This document shows positions 9,482-23,888 of a DNA stretch of 64,000 nucleotides, in pieces. Under the pieces are notes generated by a model that made no database searches, was not told where the DNA came from, and saw nothing but the letters and a program-made list of their open reading frames with translations. Source of the stretch: Dioszegia crocea (Eukaryota > Basidiomycota > Tremellomycetes > Tremellales > Bulleribasidiaceae). A program made the position numbers and the translations under genes. Where the stretch lies: contig BCKK01000005.1 in NCBI GenBank assembly GCA_001600615.1, forward strand, positions 744,001 through 808,000, read 5' to 3'. How positions within the stretch are numbered: position 1 is the first letter of the stretch; every line of letters begins with the position of its first letter.

Positions 9482-12400
9482 TCACGTTATAGCACTCATC
9501 TGATCCCCATACTTGCTCAAATAAGCCCTCAAGACCCCTCGATCCACATGCGGCAACACATCCTGCATCCCGCGCACATCTTCTTCTTTTGGCATTTGTC
9601 CCTGGCCCTGGCCAGCTGCAGCCTGCTGCAACCTCGCCCCCAACCCCGCCCTCTGCTGCAGTTGCTGTGAGTCGAAACTCGCCCGTCCGGCACCGGCAGA
9701 CGAAGGCGGGGTCAGACCCCTCATCCCCTCCATATCCAGACTACCCCTATACACCCCAGCTCCATCGATAGAGTTCCGTCCCTGTCCTTCTCCATCCGGA
9801 CCATAAAATCCCCCGCCCATCCTTGGCGCACGGGGACCAAGGGGTGTTGGACCGGATAGACTACTTCGTTCCGGATTTGAAATCTTGAGACCTCTCACAT
9901 CCTTTTTTCCTGCCCCTCCAGCCGATGATCCAGTATTGGTATTGACTGGCCCAGTCGGTGGACCTAACCCTCCACTATCCTTCTTCCCTCTCAACGCACT
10001 GAAGAATCCCCGCTTCCCATTCCCACTTCCACTTCCCCCGCTTCCACTCCCACCCCCACTCCCAACGGCCGTCGTACCAGTGGCAGTACTCGCCATACTA
10101 GCCATACTAGCCACACTCGGACTATTCCTCATTCCCCCGTTCCGGACCTGCTGCAGCTGAGGGTAAGGCAGGTTGGGAGGCAAAGACGTCGGTTCGTCAC
10201 CTGGATCAATCACCCGCTGGGATATTTCCCGCGCAGTGTAGCTGTCTTCTCGCATGGGAAATTCGGACCCTGATGAGACGGAGCGAGGATGAGATGAGGG
10301 CTGGCGGGATTGAGAAGATAGGGTAAGGGAGGAAGGGAGAGCAGGTTGGATATGAATCGAGGGGGTAAATTCATGCCGCGAGCTCGAAGGAGGGGACATT
10401 GACATGTTGGACTGTAAGCGGTTTAGGGGGACGCGAGCGGGCGGGACTCTGTGTGCCGAGGATGCTGAGTCATCAGCTACGTCAACAGGATCTAAGTCTC
10501 GCTTTGCCTTACCTGATATAACACACCAATCCCTTAGACCCGAATCTGCAACAGCCAGATCGTTAATGCCCTTTGCGTAATACTTTGCCCGATCACCCGC
10601 ATGCTTCATATTCTTGATATGCCCAAAGAGCATCGCGGCAGGCCAAGGCCGGGTCGAGAACCCGCCAGCCGTACCCGAACCAGGCGCATGAAGGGTGGAT
10701 ACCGACGTCTGACGCTGATGTTGTGGGATCATGTGGTTGGATGATATTGGGGGGATGTATCTGCTTTCGCCTTGTATGGGCGCCGTATTCGCAGAACCCG
10801 GATTGGGCGCTGGGACAGATGCACTGCCCCCACCCGAGCTAGATCCGGCAGATACAGATCCAGCAGCGGAAGACAGTGATTCGCCTCGACAGGGCAACGA
10901 CCTTGGCGTTATGGGCCGTCTGCCCTCTTCTCCGTGTGCGCCGATTTCTGGCGCCAGGGCATTAGGATCCAGATTGAGGGGGTTCGGACGAGGTTTGTCC
11001 CTGCTGTCCGCCGCTATCATTGGCGGTGGAGTCTCCCGAGAGTCAATCAAACCAATATCGTCAATTGCTCCGCCTAGCAGATCCGTCAGGTCGTTGATGC
11101 TCCCTTGGGAGTCTACGGAGTTGGTCGAGCGGGCGGTAGTTGGGTGTAGGCGGGAGGGGAAGCCCGGTTGGTCTGTGGATGGCTCGCGGGACATGGGAGG
11201 GGATGAGGTGGGTGTTGATGAGTGAGTTAAGCGGGAGACGTCCCGAGTTGGAGGTGAGAGATTGAGCGGGGAGTGGGTGCCTCGAGTGAGCGAGGGATTG
11301 TAGTCGAATGCGAGGTTAGGGAGGGGTGAGGTTATTCCGGCAAGTCTGGATATTAGCGGAGTGTAGAGTATGAATTGCCTGCACTTACTGTGTTCGCAGT
11401 GCACTCCTTGGAGGTGGTTGTGGACTTCCTGTGCCCCTCTGTCTCTTTTCCGGACTGAGCAAATCCCCGCCCGAGCCAGAGGCCAAATCAAGAGGCATAG
11501 CAGGTAAAGTCGCCCTCTTCTCCCTTCCTCGACTTTTGATGGTGGTATCCTCCGCCTCTCGCGTCTCTTCACCTATCGTCCCCATCCCCAACCCAAACTC
11601 ACTCTGCCATGGCGGCGCCGATTGGGGGCCCGAAGGCTCCTCGACCAGCTCCGTAGCAATCACCGGACCTATCCCTGGCGAGACACCCGTACCGGTCGAA
11701 GCGGGTGATCCTCCCCTTCTTATCCCGGCACTGTCTAACCGCCCACTTCCCGGTGTATAACTACTGGGACTTGGTTGCGCCCGGTTGAAGTTCGTCTGCG
11801 ATACGATGGGGGTAGCGTGTAGAGAATCCGAAGCGTACGTGAATCCCGGAGAACGAGTCTCGGGTCGGTCATCTGATTGACCTAACAGCGGTGTTCGATG
11901 TTGATCATTCCCATCTTCGTGTGCCGGCTTGGAGGGTTTTGCAGTTGATGTACTACCGACGCTTTGTCGAGCGTGATTGTAATCATCACCATGACCCATC
12001 TCCCCACTTCCATCACTGATATTCCACACATTCACCTCGCCTGGGTATCGCCGTCCTGACCCCGCCGAACCGGGCGTAGGATCCAGTGGCGATCCAGACC
12101 CGGAATAATCACTCTCTCCCGACCAAGTTGGGCTCTCTAGCGCAACAGCACCGCCCGCACGCTCATCTGCTAAGCCCTCCGCACGCCTCTGTTCCTGCGC
12201 TATCAAATCCCGCAGACTGGCCTCTGAACGCCGGTAAAGCCCCTTCCGCCTGGCGCCCTCGCTGCTACCCAGCTCGACGAGGCCTGCGCTAGGCGACGGG
12301 GACATGGCGAGTGATGACGACGACGAGGAAGGACCGATACCGGCTGCGTTGGACCAGTAGTAATCTAGCCCACCGCCCGAACCGGACGTTTCGGTTGATC

Positions 12401-12754
12401 GTCGTCTGTGCGAGTTTGGAGTCCCGCTCGCGCCCCCGCTGGCGGATGACGATAGGTGGAAGGCGGATTGGCCTGGCGAGATCAGTTTGGGTCTGTTCAT
12501 TTGGTGTCAGAAGAGTGGGGGATGGTTGAACTTGTGAAGTTGGGAGGTGTGAATGGCTGACGGGAATGATGTGCCGTAACGGAGCTCAAAGGACCTTTCG
12601 ACCCAGCACAGGAGGTCAACTTACCACTGGTAGACCGGACGATATCATCGTTGCCTATAGAAGCCAAGTCGGACAGTCTACCTCCTGATCGCTTGATCTG
12701 CGGATGGGTCTGATCACCAGGGTAGAGCGGTACCGAAGCTGACGACCGAATCAT
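9482..12754 (-). CDS. large low-complexity protein with C-terminal CUE-like domain
   Basis: Exon 1 starts at ATG 12754 (MIRSSASVPLYPGDQ). It joins the long middle exon through an intron with branch AACTGAT just before the CTCGCCAG acceptor. A further intron near 11350-11390 links LRTQ to LAGITSPLPNLAFDY. The protein has about 1040 residues, mainly Ser/Gly/Pro-rich and disordered. A conserved-looking ordered block reads RPWPAAMLFGHIKNMKHAG, followed by DRAKYYAKGINDLAVADSG and LRDWCV. The last 35 residues, EEDVRGMQDVLPHVDRGVLR onward to YGDQMSAIT, look like a CUE domain, a small ubiquitin-binding helical module. A 48-nt stretch near 10470-10515 may be an optional in-frame intron. Function is unknown; a role with ubiquitin is an inference. 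Confidence 0.65.
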
Positions 12755-13264
12755 CCTTGAACGCGATTGGAGGGGTATGTAGTAAGGAATTCGGTGTACT
12801 ATAGAACACTGAGTGTATTGTATGGTATGCAGACGGTGATCTGATCGTCCAAAGTCATACATGTCTCAGTCCCACCTCATGCCAATGTGTTTGCTTACTG
12901 CATCCTGCTACGAGGGTCGAGTGACGCGAAGCTGAAGAGCGCGGATGACCATCAGGCACCTGACCAAGATCCCTCTTCCTCACCCTGGATCTTACCCCCA
13001 AAAAAGGCACCGAACCGAGGGTCAACGTCGAGCTTCTGGGCCTTTCTGGGCCCTTGGCCCAAGTTGCGTATGCCGTTTCTGACGAGGAACAGAGATCTGG
13101 TTATTACTACGATACTCAAAAGTAACTCAAACTTAAGCATGACTTCCCACCGTGTTCGCTTACCATTACAGTGGCGTCGTCCTGAACCCTATATGACAGA
13201 AACCACCGGGAACCGAGCCACCCCACTCGGAATCGACCGAACAGCAATACCTAAGCTAAAATTC
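12755..13264. other. intergenic, promoter of the CUE-like gene
   Basis: About 510 bases between two minus-strand genes. The frames on both strands (up to 131 codons on plus) lack recognisable features. Confidence 0.4.
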
Positions 13265-15218
13265 CTACGCCACCGAGCCTAGATCCACTCTGGTCCAAAA
13301 TGTAAAATGCTTATACTCCTCCTTCCCCTTCTTCCTTTCTGGACCCTTCTCCTTCTCCGCCCCAGCCTCTGCTGCATCGTCTGCACGATACGTGATCCTA
13401 ACCTCGAGATCAAACTAGAATATCAGCTACATCCCCTTGACAACCAAAGTCGTGTTAATGACAACTCACCACCACCTCTCCCTTGACTTCAGGCAAAATC
13501 TCCACCTCAATCCCAACCTTACTACAATTCCCTTTCTTCTCCACCTCAACATCCTTCTTCCTCTTGTCCTTCTCCCTTAGTCCCCCACTACCAGTCGCCA
13601 AAACACTCAACCTGCTTCTCTTCCCAGCGCCTATCGTTCCCCGTAAAGAAGGCAAGATTGATGATCCATCTTCACTCGTTCCCACTTCTGTCCCGTCCAT
13701 ATCTGGATACTCTTCCTCTTCGTCATATGCCCAAGCATCTTTCAGGGGGTTCACGACAAAGTGGGCTGTGGGAATATGGATGAGGTGAGAGTCAGGTGTA
13801 AGAGGCGAGAGGCTGGGGCTGGGTGTAGTGAGGCGGACTTGGATAGGGTCGTAGAGTGGGTTTGTAAATGCGATTTGGAATGTATACTACCCTTGTCAGC
13901 TTGATCTCCCTAGATTCGCCACACACCTGACTTACGACCTCTCCACTTCTCATTGGCGCCTTCATGTCTTCATCCACCTCCTCGCCCCTCCCGCGAACCT
14001 TCCTCCGTTCTCTCCGCCTACTCTCGGCTTCCTCGACGGTACTACTGGCCGACCCATCCGTCCGCCTCCGCCTTCTGCCAATCTCCACCACGGGCAGATA
14101 GTTCGACGCCACCATCTTGATCTTGAATCGGGTACTCTTCGTATCTGGCTGAATGAGGAGGTGTCGGCAAGCGGGATGAGGACAGCGTTTCGTCAATTTG
14201 GTCTGGAGAGGTATCCGTTCGGGTACACTAGATTGTCAGCTTATCATACCTCATGTACAACGAGTGTATCATCAGCTGCACTTACGGCTTGTTATCACTG
14301 TACCAGCTCCCATTCCCACTTGGCTCAGGATCCCCAACATCCTTCATCCGCCTCATCCGCTCCACATCCCCATCCCCCTTCTCCAACCCCCGTCCATTCC
14401 AACTTTCCTTAGCTCCATACTCCCCAATCTCGTCCCATCCGACCCGGTCGCCTCCAGCCTTCGTCTCCCTTTTTAACCCGCTCTTGATTATCGCCCCTGC
14501 AGCTGCCATACCCGGTACATCCCTATGCAGCGCCTTGGCGGCCATCTGTGTCAAGTGTGATATATGCCGCGTGGGCTGCCTTGAGATGGAACGAGCGGGC
14601 GTAGGGGCCGAAGCGGGGGAGGTGATGTAGGTGTCGAGGTGGTCCTTAATGGCATCAAACTCAGGTTGAGAGGGGTCTTTGGATGATAGGAGCTTCTGGA
14701 GCTGGACTGAAAGTGTCAGCTTGTGGATCTGTAGCTTGCAATGCGCGTGAGGCAGCTCACGTGCCAGTCCAGCACTCTTCTCGAATTCCAACCCAACCTC
14801 CCGGCTGCTCCACCTGCAACAGGGGCAAACGAGAAGGAATGGCGGACCACTCGGCGCAGAAGGTCCACCTCCATCCACCGGGCCTGTAGCTTGGACCTGC
14901 AGCGGGGTCGTACATTCCGGACACGAGAAGCAGCTTCTCGCACATCTGCAGATCAGTTCTGAAACCACCCCTTCAGTACCAGGGGACATACCTGTTCTTG
15001 TCCCCGCGAACGTTGGCCGAGGGTACGTCGAAAGTGCAGTTCGGGCAGAAATAGCTTGCAATCTCAGTGACGCAGCATAAGTCACACCGGACCGAATCGC
15101 ATTCTTCGCAGAAGTATAGCTGGCCAAGGGGTTGGAACGAAGTTGAGGATGATGCGTGGGATGGCGGAGGGGGAGGTGCGGGATCTGCCAAGTGAGGGCA
15201 GTGATACCTGATAGACAT
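13265..15218 (-). CDS. DCTN4: dynactin subunit 4 (p62)
   Basis: Pointed-end subunit of dynactin, the activator that couples cytoplasmic dynein to cargo and to nuclear migration in fungi. The N-terminus carries the family's cysteine-rich module: HCPHL, LYFCEECDSVRCDLCC, ASYFCPNCTFDVPS, then SCFSCPECTTPLQV and VCPCCRWSS. The middle has EFDAIKDHLDTYI and a TRHISHLTQMAAKALHRDV helix. Then come the conserved LTKRCPHPACRHLLIQPD and FKIKMVASNYLPVV, and a beta-rich C-terminus ending HFTFWTRVDLGSVA. About eight short introns interrupt it; the last exon, after the branch site TAGCTGATATTCTAG, starts FDLEVRITYR. Stop TAG is at 13265-13267. Length of roughly 530 residues fits fungal p62 proteins. Confidence 0.87.
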
Positions 15219-15562
15219 TTCTGATAATTTATCTGGCCGGTCGGGCTATCTGTAGGGCAGGCTAGGTCTGTCTAAATGGAGCATAGAAAGAGTAAAGTAC
15301 AGCAAGGTATGCGATGTCTAGGCGGAGCTCGGACGCGTAGAGGAGCTTTCCCACGGTCATCCTCACCCAAACTTGTGTTTGCCACCCGCTTACGTACATC
15401 TCTACGCGTGGCGACGTGGCGGTTTTTCCGGAAATTACTCGCAGGCATGTCTGACTTCCTTTGTTGACTTTGCCTTTGCATTAAATACCTATCAGCTTAC
15501 TGCCCTTGTACGCCGCGGCAGATCTAGACGGAGAAGCCTCTCCCTGTAGACCCACAGGAAAG
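15219..15562. other. bidirectional promoter region, p62 / calcium ATPase
   Basis: 344 bases between two head-to-head start codons. It holds both promoters; I see no TATA box and two ACGCGT hexamers (near 15333 and 15404). Confidence 0.45.
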
Positions 15563-18841
<3,279 letters not shown>

Positions 18842-19022
18842 AGAGGAAGAAGCCAGTCGAGCCAGACTCGAGCGTGCGCAGATGAAAATAGACTACTATC
18901 GTCCATCTAGATGTGATACCTTATTTCAGGGGCTATATGCAATGTTGGCTTGCTGCATCTAGCGACTAGCTACCGACCATGTTGGACTGTGATTCTCCTA
19001 TCTTGCTAGACTCGAGGCCAGC

Positions 19023-20284
19023 TCAAACCACCCTCAACGGATCCTTATCCTCCTGACTGACCAAAACCTCCCATCCTTCTCCCTCTTTCTTAAGCTCATC
19101 GCCCAACCACCCTTTCAGCACGTCGCCCAAATACCCGCGCTCAGTGTTGGTGTGATTACACAGTATGACGGAACCTCCTGCACCGACGGCAGCCAGGACC
19201 TCATGGTGTGACATTTCGCCAGTGACGAAGAGATCTGCCTGGACGCCCTTGAAGAGTGAGGCGCCTGAGCCGGCGCAAAATGCTATGGAGGATATGTCGG
19301 GGGAGGGGGTGGGATGGGCGATCTGGACTGTGAACATCAGCTTGAGTCTTAGTGGGACAGCCTTGTCAAGAGAGGAAACAGAAAGTCTACCAGTGTGGAT
19401 GGAGCGGAAAGGGGAGAATAGCTCAACGTACCATGTGATAGCTTCAAATGCTGTTTGACCGTATTCACAGCATTCAACATCCCTATCTTCTCCTTCAATT
19501 GGATAAGCCTGCCCATTCCTGCGCCCGTGAAGCCCTCGATATTCGCCGAATCAGTAATGGTGGAAGATGTTGTGGTGTTGCCTTCGAACGCCTTGGCTAG
19601 CCTGAGATCTCAGCGGCAATCCACAATCGTTCACAGTGAGGCACGCAGTGCAAGCGTACCATGTATTGATACCATTTGGAGTTGCGTCGAGAGAGGTATG
19701 GGGGCTGAAGACGCTGATGCCTTTTGCGGATAGCTTGAGGAGAGATGTCTGGATTGGGTCATCGAGAGTGAAGGACTTCAGCCCGCGGAAGATCTAGCGA
19801 AGTGTAAGCTGACTAGTCTATCACTCAGACCAGGAGATAGAAAAGCTTACAGGTGGATGATAGGCTACTATGACTGAGCAAGCAGGCAGAGCGAGAGCCT
19901 CATTACATACAGCCGTTGTGAGGCTACATCGTCAGTTCACCCATCCTTTGACCATGACCAGTAGCTCAAGAACTTGCTCGATGGTCAGTAAGACTTGTTT
20001 CCGCGATGCATCAGGAAATGGCGCCTCTGTTCGTATCAGCAAACGCGCCCAACCTCAAGCAAAGACCATACCGATCATCACTCCAACCTGTGTCTCATCA
20101 GCATTCCTCGGCGGCTTCAGTCCGAGGCGCAACTCACGTTGTCCCATGCCTTTTCTGCTAATTGGAGCGGGGCGATCCGATCCCATACCTTCTTGATGAC
20201 CTGTATGGGGGCTGTGGCGAGTGCTTTGGACATGTCTGCTTCTACTTGCTGATGGTATAGTCCAGGCTTCATCTTGACAGCCAT
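19023..20284 (-). CDS. NIF3-like metal-binding protein
   Basis: Member of the NIF3 / YqfO / YbgI family (GTP cyclohydrolase I type 2 fold, di-metal site), highly conserved with uncertain biochemical role. The N-terminal exon reads QVIKKVWDRIAPLQLAEKAW, matching the family start where the substrate site lies close to AEKWDNVG. The C-terminal exon has the diagnostic VQADLFVTGEMSHHEVLAAV and VILCNHTNTERGYL, whose His and Glu residues bind metal in the family. It also has the FCAGSGASLF block. About five introns; length near 320 residues. The start is taken at ATG 20284 (MAVKMKPGLYHQQ); a downstream MSKALATAP is an alternative. It shares a 116-bp promoter with CNS1. Confidence 0.85.
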
Positions 20285-20400
20285 GATGCGAAGTTGCTTA
20301 GAATGCGGGGTCTCCACAAATCCTCGCCACCTCCATCTCAGAAATTTGACATCCTCCCCCTGGCAACCTATCTTCAACCCAACTACAGCTAGAGCTCACC
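20285..20400. promoter_or_regulatory. 116-bp bidirectional promoter, NIF3 / CNS1
   Basis: Only 116 bases separate the two divergent start codons, so leaders and core promoters must overlap. No TATA box is visible. Confidence 0.45.
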
Positions 20401-21725
20401 ATGTCCGCCGCGACACCCGCCTCACAAGATAGCACAGACGCTTCTCTCGATGCTCTGATCGACAACTTTGCTCGTTCGAGGCCTATGGCAGGTCCTAGCG
20501 CACCAGCCCGGAAAGAAGTCACCTTCGACGAGTTTCAGAAAGTGCTAGATTCCACGCCGCTCTTCATGCGTGAGACGCCAGAGGGGATGGAGGATAATCC
20601 AGTGTTGGATGCATTGAGAAGTCTGGTGTTTGATGGCGAGGGAGATGGTGCGTCTGTGACTAGAACCCAAGATCTGAGCTGACGCAGTAGAGGTCGCCTT
20701 AAATTTCAAAGATCACGGAAATGACTTGCACGCCCAAAAGTCCTACAAAGACGCCGTTGTCGCTTATACCTCCGGCGTTGATGCAGGCCCGACGGACGGT
20801 GCCCTCAGAATCACACTACTGAGCAATCGGGCAGCGGCAAATCTTGCGTTGAAGAACTACGGTTTGGTGTTGAAGGATGCGGGAACTGTGATTGCCTTGT
20901 GTGTACAGGAGGGAAGGGATGTGCCTACAAAGGCGCTATTCAGGGCTGCGCAGGCGTTGGTGGGGCTCGAAAGGTGGAAGGAGGCGAGAGATGTGGTGCA
21001 GAGGGGTAAAGTGGGGAATGAGGCTGCGTGGAGGGATGTCGAGACGAAAGTGGAGAAGGGGCTCAAGGCGGAGGTGGAGAGGGCAGAAAGGCTCCGAAGG
21101 GAGAGATTGGGCAAGAGGGCTTTAAGAGAAGCGGTAGAAGTGAGTCTTGATACCAAAGAACAAGTGGGACGTCTGGCTAATCCCACAGTCCCGCGGGCTA
21201 GTCATCATAGATACACCCTCCCCACCTGATAATCCCCATCCACTCCAATTCGACCCAACATCCGTCGCAACCCTTCCACTATCCGATACAAACTGGGCCG
21301 CACCACTCATTACGACACCCCTGATATATCCCGTCTTCCTGCTGTACCCCTCTCACGCCCAATCAGACCTCATTACCCATTTCAACGAAACGACCACTTT
21401 CAATGATCAATTGGGCGTCATGTTCCCTTCCAATCCTTCATCACCTGGCGCCTCGGGATGGTCACAATGGGACACGAAGCGAGAATATCACGTTGCGAAT
21501 CTGGCGGTGTATGTCGAAACTCGGCATCGGCGGCTGTTGAAGTGCGGGAAAGATGTACCGCTGGTTGAGGTTCTAGCAAAGGCCGTCAAGCTTGATGAGG
21601 GAAAGAAGGTCATTGATGGGGTGGTCTTAAGGGACGGACTGTTGAGCTTTGTGGTGCTCGTCAAGGGCGAACAGGAGAAGGCGTGGATAGCGGACTTCAA
21701 AGCTAAGCGGGACGGCAGTAAGTAG
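20401..21725 (+). CDS. CNS1: Hsp90 co-chaperone CNS1 / TTC4
   Basis: TPR co-chaperone that binds the EEVD tail of Hsp90/Hsp70; essential in budding yeast. The N-terminal segment LDSTPLFMRETPEGMEDNPV is the family's typical PLFM block. Three TPR repeats follow: EVALNFKDHGNDLHAQKSYK, LLSNRAAANLALKNYGLVLK, and KALFRAAQALVGLERWKEAR. The Lys/Arg-rich linker RLRRERLGKRALREAVE leads to the C-terminal wheel domain with YPVFLLYPSHAQSDLITHF and LAVYVETRHRRLLKCGKDVP. Two introns (near 20643-20688 and 21141-21188) join in frame. About 405 residues, normal for TTC4. Confidence 0.9.
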
Positions 21726-22254
21726 GCGTCTGATGCATGGGCGCGCTCGGGTCTAATAACAGGTATTGGTGCTGGGGCAAGGCATTCGAATCTTAGAGAC
21801 TCTTCCGGACGTGTGATAAATGAGGATCAGCAGTAGCAGGCTAAGAATCGTGCAGAGGTCTACACCCCGGGAAGGGTTTCGCCGTCTGTCCTATCACGCG
21901 GTACATCGGTGTCCCTGGAGTTTTAAGTCGTATGTGGCATGGAATATTTCGGATCATCTGGGTCTCTCATAGCTCCGTGGGGAGGTAAGCTGCGGATGCC
22001 TACCAGGGGCAGCGCGAGAGATCCCATGATCGTGAGCAGTATATAAAGAGCTTGGGCGGAGGGTCACGTGCCTGGGTGAAACGAGGAGCTAAATCTCCCT
22101 TGACCGGGGGGATCGCCTTGCTTTCTTCTAAGGTTGGGGGCGATGAGACCAGTACTCTGGACCCAGCGTACTGGTATGCTACGCTTGTGGCTCAACCTAA
22201 TAATTAAGCGACACAAAGTTCCCGGACGTCGATTCGGCAGTTTGAAGCCTGCCG

Positions 22255-22458
22255 TCAAAATCCCTCGTGGCGCCGTGCCTGGAACTTTGCCACCCAAATG
22301 GCCACATTCGAGTTAACGCCGAAAGTCGCAGCTATCGAGCTGGTCACATTGTTCTCCATAACAGGTATTTTCGGCCCAACCTCCAAGGCCCACTGACAAA
22401 ATTCAAAAATAGCGTAGGTTGATTGAGTCATAAGCACATCAACAATTCGGCGACTCAT
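22255..22458 (-). pseudogene. fragment A of a membrane-type protein, probably decayed
   Basis: Minus-strand frame containing TQSTYAIFEFCQWALEVGPK and SSIAATFGVNSNVAIWV. It aligns with fragment B at 23151-23460 but lacks about 130 bases in the middle, including B's hydrophobic segment. No credible start codon or exon chain connects it to the frames upstream, although LGGVGFYLFGGGDY can be read just before it in another frame. I call it a truncated relic; the family is unknown. Confidence 0.35.
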
Positions 22459-23150
22459 CAGTAATCACCTCCACCAAACAAATAAAAGCCAACACCTCCA
22501 AGGGCAGTGACGCGCTGCTCGGCGGCGTGAGAAGCCTGAGGATAAATGATCGTCCGAGCTCGCGGCAATAGAGTAGAGTCCCTCCATACGCCGAAGTCAA
22601 CTCCTTCGGGCGAGCCGGATTGAGAAAAAATGCTGGCGCTACGGGATAGTAGTACTGAGCGAGGATGATCCGAGTGGTTGGCAATAAACTTTTTGCTCTG
22701 ATTAATATGGGATTGGTCTTACTTACCCTGATCATCGGCTGGACTCGCAGGATTTGTATACATGATGGGATGTCCTGATCGCGCACCTCCTGCGAAGCAT
22801 ACACCTTCCAGGCATCTTTGCGTACAATCTGACGATGGAAAGACATACCTGTAATGTCGACCGATGTAGCAGTGTCTGCAGAGAGGCAAGAGGACCAAAG
22901 AGGCGCAAGTGTGTACTACGCGCTCAGTGTGACTTGCTAGATAGAGTCGGTGAATTTGGCACGATACATCCCAAGAATCAGCGTGGAGAGGAGTCGCTCC
23001 GTTTGGGCTTGCAGTAGCTCCCTGTCCGATATCACACAAGGGACACTGCATTAAAGGAACCTGGATCAGAAGCTTTTATACCTCGAATCCACAAACCAGT
23101 GCACGCCAATGTCGCCACCGGCAGGCCGACCCGGACCGGCCCCGTCCTGA

Positions 23151-23460
23151 TCAAAATGGCCACATTTGCCACCCGTCACTATTGCCGAAAGTCGCACAGA
23201 TGGACCTCACCATGACATGCCGCAAAGCCCAGACTTTCAGCCGAGTATCAGTTGGGCTCAAACCCCAAATGATGCTTGCTCCCCCTATTCCAATACAAAG
23301 AAAGCTAATCCGAATTGCCTCCGAAGTAGGGCCCAGTATAAGGGCCAGCTTCCAGGCTAACTGGATAAAATAATAAGTATGAGTATCCGTCAGCCCCACG
23401 AAGGAAGTCCCGCCCTGGTAAGTCCGTCGAGCTGCTCCCGATGAACCAGGGCCGCTACTG
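23151..23460 (-). pseudogene. fragment B of a membrane-type protein, possibly partial gene
   Basis: Minus-strand frame with SFVGLTDTHTYYFIQLAWKL, then a hydrophobic segment IRISFLCIGIGGASIIWGLS, and RSICATFGNSDGWQMWPF before a stop. The frame is open upstream to 23507 but has no ATG at its start. Two likely membrane helices are present. DNA identity to fragment A is clearest at 23154-23213 against 22296-22351 (shared AAATGGCCACATT and GCCGAAAGTCGCA). It may be the 3' exon of a gene I cannot complete, or a relic. Confidence 0.35.
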
Positions 23461-23888
23461 AGATCGGCTGGGAAAATGTTGGAAACCGGCTCAGGGCTTA
23501 TCTCCACGGTTAATCAACATGTCGTAGGGACCTTTGGTCCTCTTACAAATATATATACAGACGCCATGGGGAGGCCACATGGGTAAGGTCAAACGCGTTC
23601 CTGAGTGCTTGAGTCGGACATCTGCGGCGTGAATCAGAAATCCTTTTTGGCCTTACACAGGCTCAATCTTCGCTCAATGCCCAAGTGGCAATGTATTCGC
23701 TTGCAGTCTGCCATGATATAAGCAAGATGGCCTTACTCATTCTCTACCCGTGACAAAGCGACAATACATCTTGTCTACCAGACTGCACGTCAAATTTGAA
23801 TGGCCCAAATCGTCACTGCTAACATCCACCACACTTCCTAGTGGTTTCTCCTTTTTCAATATCCCACGTTCAACTGTCAACAGCGGAC

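Larger units (their letters stand above)
21726..23888. other. 2.2-kb gene-poor interval with a duplicated, decayed minus-strand coding fragment
   Basis: Convergent space between CNS1 and CLPTM1. No complete gene could be built. Two related fragments on the minus strand occur at about 22255-22458 and 23151-23460. A TATATATA stretch lies near 23551, and a CACGTG lies near 22065. Confidence 0.5.

Noticed and set aside
12887..13282. 131-codon plus frame and 62-codon minus frame between CUE-like gene and p62
   Set aside because: No features, overlaps the p62 last exon, and lies where the promoter of the CUE-like gene is expected.
22719..23051. Cys/His-rich 110-codon minus frame with CPLC and CRHC
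   Set aside because: Looks zinc-finger-like at first sight, but Cys/His spacing fits no known finger and the frame is not connected to others by a good intron.
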